The translations under genes were made by a program, and so were the position numbers. Under the pieces are notes generated by a model, which was not told the origin of the DNA, made no database searches, and worked only from the letters and a program-made list of their open reading frames with translations. Shown here in pieces: positions 1-6,811 of a stretch of DNA of 9,482 nucleotides (position 1 is the stretch's first letter; each line of letters begins with the position of its first letter). The stretch is from Bacillota bacterium. GTDB taxonomy: Bacteria > Bacillota > Sulfobacillia > Sulfobacillales > Sulfobacillaceae. The DNA is taken from the NCBI GenBank assembly GCA_021820675.1, contig JAKADI010000030.1:1-9482 (forward strand), given 5' to 3'.

Positions 1-1
1 C

Positions 2-193
2 GAAAAGATGGGACAACTGATTGTATTTTGCTTACCCAGGGAGACGGAACGAATGGCAACCCTATTTAGCCAAGAGGACCTGGCCGTTGACGTGATTGGC
101 CGGGTAACCGACGTACCTGAAGTGGTTGTGCGTGCCGGCCGTTCGTTTGTTTTTGACAGGACAGAACTCGACCGAGTTTTTAGGCAAGGGTAG
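2..193 (+). CDS. purL: Phosphoribosylformylglycinamidine synthase PurL, C-terminal fragment (5' end outside window)
   Basis: This is the last 63 codons of a longer gene; the frame is open to the left edge, so the Met at position 8 is probably internal. PurL converts FGAR plus glutamine and ATP to FGAM, step 4 of purine synthesis, in the cytoplasm. The fragment has the usual end of the PurL C-terminal domain: a hydrophobic strand (GQLIVFCLP), a helix, then VIGRVTDVPEVVVR, matching the family pattern of 'IGxVT' followed by a strand, and a final helix. It ends with TAG 9 nt before purF, the same order as in the Bacillus pur operon. Identification rests on this short tail plus context. Whether the full protein is the small PurL that needs PurS and PurQ cannot be seen, although this is the usual Firmicute arrangement. 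Confidence 0.85.
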   Translation, partial: EKMGQLIVFCLPRETERMATLFSQEDLAVDVIGRVTDVPEVVVRAGRSFVFDRTELDRVFRQG

Positions 194-202
194 GGGGGTA
201 AA

Positions 203-1624
203 ATGGCAGACGAAATGCATGATGAGTGCGGGGTCTTTGGCATTTTCGGCGACAATCAAGCGGCACTAAAGGCTTATTGGGGCACGTTCAGTCTGCAGCA
301 CCGGGGGCAGGAAAGTGCGGGACTGGCGGTGTTGAATGATGAAGCGATAAGTGTGCATAAAGATATGGGACTGGTCACGGAGGCGTTGAAGATTGAGCAG
401 GAGGGTGAGCGTCCAGGGAATGCGGCCATCGGCCACGTGCGTTATTCAACAACGGGCGAATCGTCCATCGTTAATGCTCAGCCCTTGCTGATGAAGACAC
501 GCTTTGGCCTCTTAGCCCTCGGTCAAAACGGGAACCTGATCAACGCGGCAGATTTGCGGCATCGGCTGGAAAATGAGGGGGCGATTTTTCAGGGGACTAC
601 AGACAGTGAAGTGTTGGCGCACTTGATTGCCCGCAGCCATCGGGACTCTTTTTATGATGCGCTGGGCGCCTCCCTTGCTCAACTCGAAGGAGGGTTTGCC
701 TTTACGATTTTAACCCGGGACGCGCTGTACGGGGCTCGTGACGCGCACGGCATCCGTCCTCTAGCATTAGGGCAGACCGAGGAAGGGGCTTATATTTTAG
801 CGTCCGAATCATGCGCTTTCGATGTCATTGGGGCTCATTATCTTCGCGACATAGAACCGGGTGAGTTAATCACGGTGAAAGCTCATATTATTGACACCGA
901 CCGTTTTGTGGAAGAGATCGCTCCGCGAGCTCTGTGCAGTTTCGAAATGATTTATTTTGCCCGTCCCGATTCGCATATGGAAGGTCAAAGCACGCACATT
1001 GTGCGCCGGAGGCTCGGCGAGATTTTAGCTAGCGAAGCACCAGCCGAGGCCGATGTGATCGTGGGTGTGCCGGATTCCAGTATTCCTGCCGCCATGGGCT
1101 ATGCCCATGCGGCCCACTTGCCGTTTGACCTGGGATTGGTAAAAAACCGATACGTGGCGCGGACCTTTATTGCGCCCAACCAAGCGTTGCGGGAGTCAGG
1201 CGTTCAGCTCAAGTTGTCTGCCGTGAGGGAAGTGGTGGAAGGCAAACGCATTGTGCTTGTTGACGACAGCTTAATCCGTGGTACCACCTCCCGGCATCTT
1301 GTCCAAATGCTCAGGCATGCCGGGGCTACCGAGGTGCATATGCGCATCGCTTCACCGCCTTATACCGAACCTTGTTATTATGGCATTGATACGTCACGAG
1401 CTACAGAATTGGCTGCACGGAATATGAGTGTGGAGCAAATCCGGAAGATGGTGGGAGCTGACTCGCTGGCTTATTTGTCGATAGACGGCTTGCGCCAGGG
1501 ACTATCCCCACAAGGTCTGTCCCAACAAGGAGGATGGTGTATGGCCTGTTTTGGAGCAGGCTATCCTGTTGCTTTGCACAATGAACGGATTTCTTCTGTG
1601 AGTGTAACGAAAGGCGGCCGATAA
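203..1624 (+). CDS. purF: Amidophosphoribosyltransferase (glutamine PRPP amidotransferase), Bacillus-type with 4Fe-4S ligands
   Basis: Catalyses the committed step, PRPP + glutamine to 5-phosphoribosylamine, in the cytoplasm. The 473 residues match the family length. A short propeptide (residues 1-8) precedes CGVFGIFG, so Cys9 should become the N-terminal nucleophile of the glutaminase domain after self-cleavage. QHRGQESAG (32-40), GHVRYSTTG (77-85) and GQNGNL (107-112) are typical Ntn-amidotransferase motifs. The C-terminal phosphoribosyltransferase domain has the PRPP loop IVLVDDSLIRGTTS (350-363). Cys245, Cys391 and the pair Cys446/Cys449 occupy the positions of the four cluster ligands in B. 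subtilis PurF, so a structural, oxygen-labile 4Fe-4S cluster is expected. A G-rich stretch (AGGGGGG at 192-198) lies just before the ATG. Oddity: a tandem GLSPQ/GLSQQ repeat (433-442) lies directly before the CxxC pair. Confidence 0.97.
   Translation: MADEMHDECGVFGIFGDNQAALKAYWGTFSLQHRGQESAGLAVLNDEAISVHKDMGLVTEALKIEQEGERPGNAAIGHVRYSTTGESSIVNAQPLLMKTRFGLLALGQNGNLINAADLRHRLENEGAIFQGTTDSEVLAHLIARSHRDSFYDALGASLAQLEGGFAFTILTRDALYGARDAHGIRPLALGQTEEGAYILASESCAFDVIGAHYLRDIEPGELITVKAHIIDTDRFVEEIAPRALCSFEMIYFARPDSHMEGQSTHIVRRRLGEILASEAPAEADVIVGVPDSSIPAAMGYAHAAHLPFDLGLVKNRYVARTFIAPNQALRESGVQLKLSAVREVVEGKRIVLVDDSLIRGTTSRHLVQMLRHAGATEVHMRIASPPYTEPCYYGIDTSRATELAARNMSVEQIRKMVGADSLAYLSIDGLRQGLSPQGLSQQGGWCMACFGAGYPVALHNERISSVSVTKGGR
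1499..1528 (+). repeat. 15-nt tandem duplication inside purF
   Basis: Two adjacent 15-nt units (1499-1513 and 1514-1528) agree at 12 of 15 positions and encode GLSPQ then GLSQQ. The reading frame is kept. The repeat sits in the linker just before the CxxC iron-sulfur ligand pair. Confidence 0.75.
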
Positions 1625-1628
1625 CCGA

Positions 1629-2663
1629 ATGGACACAGACACACACGACACGAGGAAGCCTCTTCAATATCGCGACGCCGGGGTGGATATTGAACAGGGC
1701 AATGAAGCGGTCAGACGCATTCGCCCTTGGGCACAGAAGACGTCACGTCCTGAAGTGCTTGCCGGGGTTGGCGGGTTTGCGGGAGCTTTTCAATTAAAGG
1801 ACCCGGGAGTTTTACTCGCAGGGGCCGACGGGGTGGGCTCTAAATTGTTTATTGCCCAAGCATTGAATGAACTGGACACTATCGGTGTAGACCTGGTGGC
1901 TATGAATGTGAATGACATATTGGCACAAGGGGGAGAGCCTCTATTCTTTCTCGATTATATTGCGATTCACCAAATTATTCCGGAACGTATTGAGCATCTG
2001 GTCAAAGGCATCGCAGACGGTTGTCTGGAAGCGCGGTGCGCTTTGTTGGGCGGAGAAACGGCCGAGTTGCCGGATCTTTACGAGCCTGACCATTTTGATT
2101 TAGCGGGCTTTTGTGTTGGTAGACAAGCATATGCTGCAGAAAAACCCATGGAAGAAGGGGACGTGCTGTTAGGGTTATCCGCTAGCGGGTTCCACTCTAA
2201 TGGCTATGCGCTGTTGCGCCGTATTGTCGCACAAAGACAACTGGACTGGAATCAAACTTATCCCGCAACAGACGGGCGTCGTTTGGGACAAGCGTTGTTA
2301 ACGCCGACTCGAATTTATGTTCAAGCCGTGACGGATCTCTGGAGTATGGTGGCTGTTAAAGCTATGGCGCACATAACCGGGGGTGGGCTGAAGGAGAATG
2401 TCCCGCGGACGTTGGCTCCGGGGTTTTCCGCAGTGATTGATAAGGCAGCCTGGCCTACCAGTGCCTTAATGCAGTGGTTTCAAGAGATGGGGCCGGTAGC
2501 GGATGAAGAATGGTACCGGACATTTAACGCGGGCATAGGATTCACCGTGGTTGTCTCCCCTGGGGACGTTGTTGCGGCCCAGCAGATCCTTGAACGCCAT
2601 CAGATTGCGTCTCATGTCATTGGTGACATTGTGCCGGGGTCGGGAGAGGTGGTGTGGGCATGA
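1629..2663 (+). CDS. purM: Phosphoribosylformylglycinamidine cyclo-ligase (AIR synthetase)
   Basis: Uses ATP to close FGAM into aminoimidazole ribonucleotide (AIR), step 5 of the pathway. The 344 residues match the family length. Typical motifs appear in order: YRDAGVDIEQGN (14-25), the glycine-rich GADGVGSK (65-72), DLVAMNVNDILAQGGEPLFF (88-107), GGETAELPDLY (141-151), SASGFHSNGY (184-193), HITGGGL (248-254) and FNAGIG (299-304; usually FNMGIG). It starts 4 nt after the purF stop. The only nearby SD-like sequence (AAAGGCGG at 1610-1617) is weak and 11 nt away, so translation probably depends on ribosomes finishing purF. The N-terminus, rich in Asp, Thr and His, is about eight residues longer than in many homologues, but there is no other Met nearby. 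The last base triplet overlaps the start of purN. Confidence 0.97.
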   Translation: MDTDTHDTRKPLQYRDAGVDIEQGNEAVRRIRPWAQKTSRPEVLAGVGGFAGAFQLKDPGVLLAGADGVGSKLFIAQALNELDTIGVDLVAMNVNDILAQGGEPLFFLDYIAIHQIIPERIEHLVKGIADGCLEARCALLGGETAELPDLYEPDHFDLAGFCVGRQAYAAEKPMEEGDVLLGLSASGFHSNGYALLRRIVAQRQLDWNQTYPATDGRRLGQALLTPTRIYVQAVTDLWSMVAVKAMAHITGGGLKENVPRTLAPGFSAVIDKAAWPTSALMQWFQEMGPVADEEWYRTFNAGIGFTVVVSPGDVVAAQQILERHQIASHVIGDIVPGSGEVVWA

Positions 2664-3271
2664 AATGGGCCGCCTTAGTCGGAGGATACGGAAGCAATTT
2701 GGAAGCCATGTTGGAATACGGCAATCCCATGGCTTTGGTTATATCCCACAAAGCCAATGTGCGCGCGCTGGACGTGGCCAAGAAATTTCAGGTGCCGTCG
2801 GTGACGTTGCGGCCCCAAGAGTTCGTGACCCGGGAAGCCTACGACCAGGCCCTTTTAGAGCTTTTGCGCGCTGAAGGCATTGAAGCCTTGGCATTGGCCG
2901 GATACTTACGCTGGCTGGAATCAAGGGTGGTACGGCAATTCCTGGGGCGGGCCATTAATCTTCACCCCGCACTCTTACCCTCGTTTCCCGGACTTCATGC
3001 CATCGAGCAGGCTTTTGATCATGGCGTGTTTTGGACCGGGGTTACTGTTCATTTTGTCGATGACGGTCATGATACAGGACCTGTTATTGCGCAAGCAGCC
3101 GTGCCGCGCTATCGCGAAGATACGGTTGAGGATTTGCGCCAACGCATTCAATATCACGAGCATCATCTCTATCCCCGGATCGTGGAGGCGATTGACCAGG
3201 GGCTTGTGGTGCTAGAGGGATCCCACGTTATTTGGAAGGAGTCAAAGTCATGGATCAATGGGCAGTATTAA
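2660..3271 (+). CDS. purN: Phosphoribosylglycinamide formyltransferase, folate-dependent (GART)
   Basis: Transfers a formyl group from 10-formyltetrahydrofolate to GAR, giving FGAR (step 3). From the ATG at 2660 the protein has 203 residues, normal for PurN. The N-terminal phosphate-binding loop is GGYGSNLEAM (8-17). The catalytic triad is present: Asn100 and His102 in AINLHPALLPSFPGLHA (98-114), and Asp138 in VHFVDDGHDTGP (130-141). I chose ATG 2660 over the in-frame GTG at 2654 because AGAGGTGG (2645-2652) lies 7 nt before it, whereas it almost touches the GTG. The ATG also forms the ATGA overlap with the purM stop that is typical of coupled genes. The C-terminal seven codons overlap the start of purH. 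This is the folate-dependent enzyme, not the formate-using PurT. Confidence 0.95.
   Translation: MKWAALVGGYGSNLEAMLEYGNPMALVISHKANVRALDVAKKFQVPSVTLRPQEFVTREAYDQALLELLRAEGIEALALAGYLRWLESRVVRQFLGRAINLHPALLPSFPGLHAIEQAFDHGVFWTGVTVHFVDDGHDTGPVIAQAAVPRYREDTVEDLRQRIQYHEHHLYPRIVEAIDQGLVVLEGSHVIWKESKSWINGQY
3234..3241 (+). promoter_or_regulatory. Strong Shine-Dalgarno for purH, inside purN
   Basis: GGAAGGAG lies 8 nt before the ATG at 3250 and within the last codons of purN. It decides the purH start: a possible TTG start at 3232 would overlap this site and have no SD of its own. Confidence 0.8.
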
Positions 3272-4779
3272 GCGTGAGTGATAAGACCGGATTAGGGGAA
3301 TTGGCACAGGGATTTTTGTCGCAGGGAATCAAACTGTTAGCCAGTGGAGGGACCTACCGATTTTTACACGAACGCGGCCTTGAAGTGTCCCCGCTGGAGG
3401 ATTTAACCGGATTTAGCGAAATCTTGGGCGGACGCGTTAAAACCCTGCACCCGCGAATCTATGGCGGAATTCTCTCCCGCGAAACCGCAGATGACATTCG
3501 TGACCGGGAGTCGATTGGCGCTCCACAGATTGTCGCAGTTGTCGTCAACTTGTATCCATTTGAAAATCAATTGCGAAAGGGGGCGAATCAGACCTCTCTC
3601 ATCGAGGAAATCGATATCGGAGGGGTCGCCCTCATTCGCGCCGCGGCCAAAAACTTTTCCCATGTTTTGGTTCTCGTGGACCCCGAGCAGTATCAGCGTG
3701 CACTGAAAAAGCCGGTGACGGAGCTGGCGTGGGAGGATCGGGTGAAATGGGCTCAAGAGGCTTTTCTTCATGTGGCCCATTACGACGCGGTCATCGCCCA
3801 AAGCTTTGGGCAGTGGTGCCAACCGCCTCTCAAGCCGGTGAATGAAGATATTTTCGTGCTGTCCGGGCGACAGGGGAGTGCACTCCGCTATGGTGAAAAC
3901 CCGCATCAGCCTGCGGCCTTTTATGCCGTTCCCGGGCAAGACGGATTTCAAACGGCCACTCGCTATCAAGGCAAGACATTGTCATACAATAATTTGGCGG
4001 ATGCCGATACGGCATGGCGCTTATCAGCGTCCTTGCCTGCGCCGAATGCTGTCGCCGTGAAGCATCAAACGCCTTGTGGAGTGGGATTAGGTCGTACCCT
4101 GGAAGAAGCTTACGTGAAAGCGTATGAGGCCGATCCTGTATCGATTTTCGGCGGCATCGTGGCGTTGAAAGGTACGGTGGATGAGTCTCTAGCAATGCGG
4201 CTTAATAGCGTATTCCTCGAGGTTATCATCGCTGAAGCGTACACGGATGCCGCGTTGAAAATTTTAGCCAAAAAGAAAAATGTCCGAGTACTCTCCATGC
4301 CGTTTGTCTTGCCGGCTTATGCCGAAGAAATTCGTACGATTACCGGAGGGTTTCTGGTTCAGCAACGTGATCAAATTGCTGTTCCCTGGGAAACCCTGCA
4401 ACATGTGGGAGGACCCGAAGCGGATCTTCCGCGTTTTAGGCAAGACGTGATTTTAGCATGGACGACAGTGGGCTTTGTCAAGTCGAATGCCATCGTCGTG
4501 GCAAAAGATCAAATGACCGTGGGTATTGGGGGTGGCCAAACCAACCGCATTGACGCGGCGCGTCAGGCGCTGGTGCAAGCGAAAGAGAAGGCCCGGGGCG
4601 CTGTTTTGGCGTCGGATGCGTTCTTCCCCTTTGGCGATGTTATGGCGGAAGCAGCCGATTATCAGGTCGGACTCGTCATTCAACCGGGAGGGTCAGTTCG
4701 CGATGACGAATCGATTGAGGTCGCGAATCGACGGCAGATCCCGCTTTACTTTACCGGAGAACGGCATTTCCGCCATTAA
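3250..4779 (+). CDS. purH: Bifunctional AICAR transformylase / IMP cyclohydrolase
   Basis: Performs the last two steps: formylation of AICAR with 10-formyl-THF to FAICAR, then ring closure to IMP. The 509 residues match bacterial PurH. The N-terminal MGS-fold cyclohydrolase domain (about 1-190) has SVSDKTGL (8-15), ASGGTYRFL (31-39), GGRVKTLHPRIYGGIL (60-75) and IDIGGVALIRAAAKN (121-135). The transformylase domain (about 200-509) has RYGENPHQ (213-220), YNNLADADTAW (246-256), the catalytic Lys271-His272 pair, DPVSIFGGIVAL (295-306), KSNAIVVAKD (411-420), SDAFFPF (455-461), IQPGGSVRD (477-485) and the terminal FTGERHFRH. The pair is followed by QTPCG where bacterial enzymes usually have ANPCG, a mild divergence. 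The gene overlaps purN by 22 nt and is followed by purD after 17 nt. Confidence 0.97.
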   Translation: MDQWAVLSVSDKTGLGELAQGFLSQGIKLLASGGTYRFLHERGLEVSPLEDLTGFSEILGGRVKTLHPRIYGGILSRETADDIRDRESIGAPQIVAVVVNLYPFENQLRKGANQTSLIEEIDIGGVALIRAAAKNFSHVLVLVDPEQYQRALKKPVTELAWEDRVKWAQEAFLHVAHYDAVIAQSFGQWCQPPLKPVNEDIFVLSGRQGSALRYGENPHQPAAFYAVPGQDGFQTATRYQGKTLSYNNLADADTAWRLSASLPAPNAVAVKHQTPCGVGLGRTLEEAYVKAYEADPVSIFGGIVALKGTVDESLAMRLNSVFLEVIIAEAYTDAALKILAKKKNVRVLSMPFVLPAYAEEIRTITGGFLVQQRDQIAVPWETLQHVGGPEADLPRFRQDVILAWTTVGFVKSNAIVVAKDQMTVGIGGGQTNRIDAARQALVQAKEKARGAVLASDAFFPFGDVMAEAADYQVGLVIQPGGSVRDDESIEVANRRQIPLYFTGERHFRH

Positions 4780-4796
4780 GAAAGGGGACCATTGCG

Positions 4797-6077
4797 ATGC
4801 ACGAAGAGATCACGCCGTTGCCGTTGTCCCGGATGACGGCTATTTTGGTGGTGGGAAGTGGCGCCAGAGAGCATGCGATCTTGTGGGGAATGGCGCAGAG
4901 CGCCCCCCTCGTTCCCATGTATGCGGCACCCGGCAATGCGGGAATAGAGTCCTTAGCCACATGTCTGCCACTGCACTCGCCATCCGAGATTGCGGCATGG
5001 GCAAAAGAGCGAGGGTGCCTGTTGGTGGTCATTGGGCCGGAAATGCCGTTGGCTGAAGGACTGGCTGACCGCTTAAGGGAACAAGGCCATGTCGTGGTTG
5101 GACCGTCCTCTCAGGCAGCTCAGCTCGAAAGCAGCAAAGTTTTTGCCAAGACCTTTATGGACCGCTATCAAATCCCCACGGCCCAATGGCAGTGGTTTCA
5201 AGATTATGACACATTGCGGCACTATCTGATGCGCGAAGAGACTGGGCCATTGGTCATCAAACAGAGTCGGTTGGCCCAGGGCAAAGGCGTTGTGGTGGCC
5301 CGTGACCGCCAAGAAGCCCTGGCGACTATCACGGACTGGTCCACAGATATGACGGTTTATGATGACGGTATAATTATGGAAGAATGTCTTCACGGGCGAG
5401 AAGTCTCCGTACATGTGCTAACCAATGGCAAGGATTACGTGTGGCTGCCACTGGCCCAGGACTATAAGCGCCTGAGTGCTGATTCGCATAGTCCCAATAC
5501 CGGGGGCATGGGAGCTTATGCTCCGGTCGATTGGCTCAGTCCCTGGGACCGGCAGATTATCGACGAAAAAATCTTACGGCCCGTCGTTGATGCCATTGCC
5601 AAGGAACACATGCTTTACCGGGGGATCTTGTATGTGGGGCTGATGATGACGGCTGAAGGTCCCAAGGTGTTAGAATTCAATGTGCGCCTGGGTGATCCCG
5701 AGACCCAGGTTCTTATTCCCATTATGAACATCCCGTGGACAAAATGGTGGTGGGCCCTGGGCCAAGGTCTATTGCTGCAACGCCAACTACCTACTCCCAA
5801 CCAGGCCGCCGTGGCCGTGGTTATGGCGTCTGACGGCTATCCTAAACGCCCAGTTACCGGTCAATCTATTGATATTCGGCAAGTTCCAGAGAGTCTCATT
5901 TTTCATGCAGCGACCGCACACCAAGGCGAACGGCTGATAGCCCAAGGTGGTCGTGTCCTGACAATTGTGGGACTCGGAGACATCCTCAAGACCGCTCGTG
6001 AACGGAGTTACCAACAAGTTGGCGCGATTGATTTTCCCCAGAGTCAGCATCGCTCAGATATTGCCGAGAATATTTGA
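4797..6077 (+). CDS. purD: Phosphoribosylamine-glycine ligase (GAR synthetase)
   Basis: Joins glycine to phosphoribosylamine with ATP, step 2 of the pathway. The 426 residues match PurD, an ATP-grasp enzyme. The N-domain begins VVGSGAREHAILW (18-30), then PGNAGI (45-50), IGPEMPLAEGL (79-89) and GPSSQAAQLESSK (102-114). The ATP-grasp part has KQSRLAQGKGVVVA (155-168), LAQDYKR (219-225), SPNTGGMGAY (232-241) and EFNVRLGDPETQ (293-304) with the metal-binding Glu and Asn. The C-domain has GGRVLTIVGLGD (384-395). AAAGGGG (4781-4787) 9 nt before the ATG supports this start, which adds about 12 residues to the usual N-terminus; Met13 (ATG 4833) is the conventional alternative. The loop 155-164 is unusual: most PurD proteins have KADGLAAGKG there. 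It is the last recognised pur gene of the operon. Confidence 0.96.
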   Translation: MHEEITPLPLSRMTAILVVGSGAREHAILWGMAQSAPLVPMYAAPGNAGIESLATCLPLHSPSEIAAWAKERGCLLVVIGPEMPLAEGLADRLREQGHVVVGPSSQAAQLESSKVFAKTFMDRYQIPTAQWQWFQDYDTLRHYLMREETGPLVIKQSRLAQGKGVVVARDRQEALATITDWSTDMTVYDDGIIMEECLHGREVSVHVLTNGKDYVWLPLAQDYKRLSADSHSPNTGGMGAYAPVDWLSPWDRQIIDEKILRPVVDAIAKEHMLYRGILYVGLMMTAEGPKVLEFNVRLGDPETQVLIPIMNIPWTKWWWALGQGLLLQRQLPTPNQAAVAVVMASDGYPKRPVTGQSIDIRQVPESLIFHAATAHQGERLIAQGGRVLTIVGLGDILKTARERSYQQVGAIDFPQSQHRSDIAENI

Positions 6078-6110
6078 GGAAATGGAGTAATTTTGGTCCC
6101 TGCGGGGCAC

Positions 6111-6140
6111 TCTGAACACAAGACAACATCGGTGTTCGGA
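6111..6140 (+). promoter_or_regulatory. Inverted repeat resembling a PurR-box pair, overlapping an RBS
   Basis: TCTGAACAC (6111-6119) and GTGTTCGGA (6132-6140) pair over nine positions with one G-T wobble and a 12-nt loop. The right arm contains GTTCGG, the complement of the CCGAAC core of Firmicute PurR boxes; the left arm has CTGAAC, one mismatch. The TGAA and TTCG cores are 18 nt apart; B. subtilis PurBoxes are typically 16-17 nt apart. The right arm also takes in the first three bases of the SD at 6138-6144. It could be a DNA operator, an RNA hairpin limiting translation, or chance. Confidence 0.3.
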
Positions 6141-6144
6141 GGTG
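6138..6144 (+). promoter_or_regulatory. Shine-Dalgarno deciding the start of the lipoprotein gene
   Basis: GGAGGTG is the best SD in the region and lies 11 nt before the in-frame TTG at 6156. An upstream TTG at 6093 has only GGAG 5 nt away and would add 21 residues in front of a normal signal peptide. Confidence 0.5.
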
Positions 6145-6155
6145 TTACGACAAAA

Positions 6156-6788
6156 TTGCGCAAAATGTGGAGCATGGCCATAATGAGTACCTTTCTGACT
6201 TTGATACCGGCGGCGTGCGGTTTTACGATGGGGGCGCCCTCTCCCGAACACGGGAGTACAGCATCCAGTAGCCATACACAAGGGTCTTCGGGAGGGTCGT
6301 CATCCAGTGGAGGCGGTTCCGGGTCGTCCGGATCATCCTCCGGGGGAACGAGCTCCTCGTCGGGACCGTCCATGGAAATCCAAAAGGCGGTGCGTGACGA
6401 GATGGAAACGCCGAAAATGCAAAAGCTCATTGCGGAAACAATCTCGACGAGTCAGTTGCAGCAGGCTTTAATGACGCCGGTGGGACAATCCACTTTGGAA
6501 CGCGCGCTCATGATGGTGGTGAGTAGTCCGACATTTCAAAAGACATTAGAAATGGACGTGACCAAGTCCCTAAGTTCTCCTCAAATTATGACGATGATAG
6601 ACGCATCCGTTAAGGCCAGTTTGATGAAGTTGGCATCATCATCCACCAGCGGCAAGTCCAGCTCATCCGGGTCCTCATCCTCCAGCTCATCTTCCGGAGG
6701 GGGATCGAGTTCCGGGTCCAGCGGGGGATCGGGAAGTTCGGGCGGCGGATCGTCGAGTGGAGGAAAGTCCGGGTCTGGGGGCGGCTAG
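6156..6788 (+). CDS. Ser/Gly-rich lipoprotein with a GerD-like helical core
   Basis: From TTG 6156 the product has 210 residues. Residues 1-20 form a lipoprotein signal peptide: Arg-Lys at the start, a hydrophobic stretch, then IPAAC with Cys21 as the likely lipidated residue (Pro at -3 is atypical). Residues 34-72 and 161-210 are almost only Ser and Gly. Between them lies a charged, Met/Gln-rich helical core (about 73-160) with four degenerate motifs, TPKMQKLI (85), TPVGQSTL (107), SPTFQKTL (124) and SPQIMTMI (141), spaced 22, 17 and 17. This pattern recalls GerD, the spore lipoprotein that helps cluster germinant receptors in the inner membrane. That match is by eye, so I assign no symbol. 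Alternatives are another coat or envelope lipoprotein, or a later in-frame start at ATG 6165. It sits 78 nt after purD and may be a read-through gene of the operon or have its own promoter. Confidence 0.75.
   Translation: MRKMWSMAIMSTFLTLIPAACGFTMGAPSPEHGSTASSSHTQGSSGGSSSSGGGSGSSGSSSGGTSSSSGPSMEIQKAVRDEMETPKMQKLIAETISTSQLQQALMTPVGQSTLERALMMVVSSPTFQKTLEMDVTKSLSSPQIMTMIDASVKASLMKLASSSTSGKSSSSGSSSSSSSSGGGSSSGSSGGSGSSGGGSSSGGKSGSGGG
6255..6371 (+). repeat. Low-complexity Ser/Gly-coding DNA, N-terminal linker
   Basis: Short TCC/TCG/TCA and GGA/GGG/GGT codons alternate irregularly and encode residues 34-72 of the lipoprotein. No exact repeat unit is kept, and synonymous codons are mixed. The sequence probably forms a flexible linker after the lipid anchor. 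Confidence 0.8.
6636..6785 (+). repeat. Low-complexity Ser/Gly-coding DNA, C-terminal tail
   Basis: This encodes the last 50 residues of the lipoprotein, nearly all Ser and Gly with a few Lys and Thr. Glycine increases towards the end. The repeat type is the same as in the N-terminal linker, and it also creates long spurious open frames on the other strand. Confidence 0.8.
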
Positions 6789-6811
6789 GTTTCCACCATC
6801 CAGGCGTAATT

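Noticed and set aside
2654..2659. GTG start for purN two codons upstream
   Set aside because: The SD AGAGGTGG would be only one base from the GTG; ATG 2660 has proper spacing and the usual ATGA overlap.
3403..3969. 188-codon open frame on the - strand
   Set aside because: It lies entirely inside purH, whose motifs run through this whole stretch, and its translation has no recognisable domain.
3830..4195. 121-codon open frame on the - strand
   Set aside because: Shadow of the conserved transformylase part of purH.
6093..6155. Upstream TTG start adding 21 residues to the lipoprotein
   Set aside because: It would place a polar segment before the signal peptide; the stronger SD GGAGGTG is downstream of it, near TTG 6156.
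6044..6430. 128-codon - strand frame rich in Asp, Pro and Glu
   Set aside because: Its composition is the antisense reading of the Ser/Gly codons of the lipoprotein gene. The + strand frame has a signal peptide and SD.
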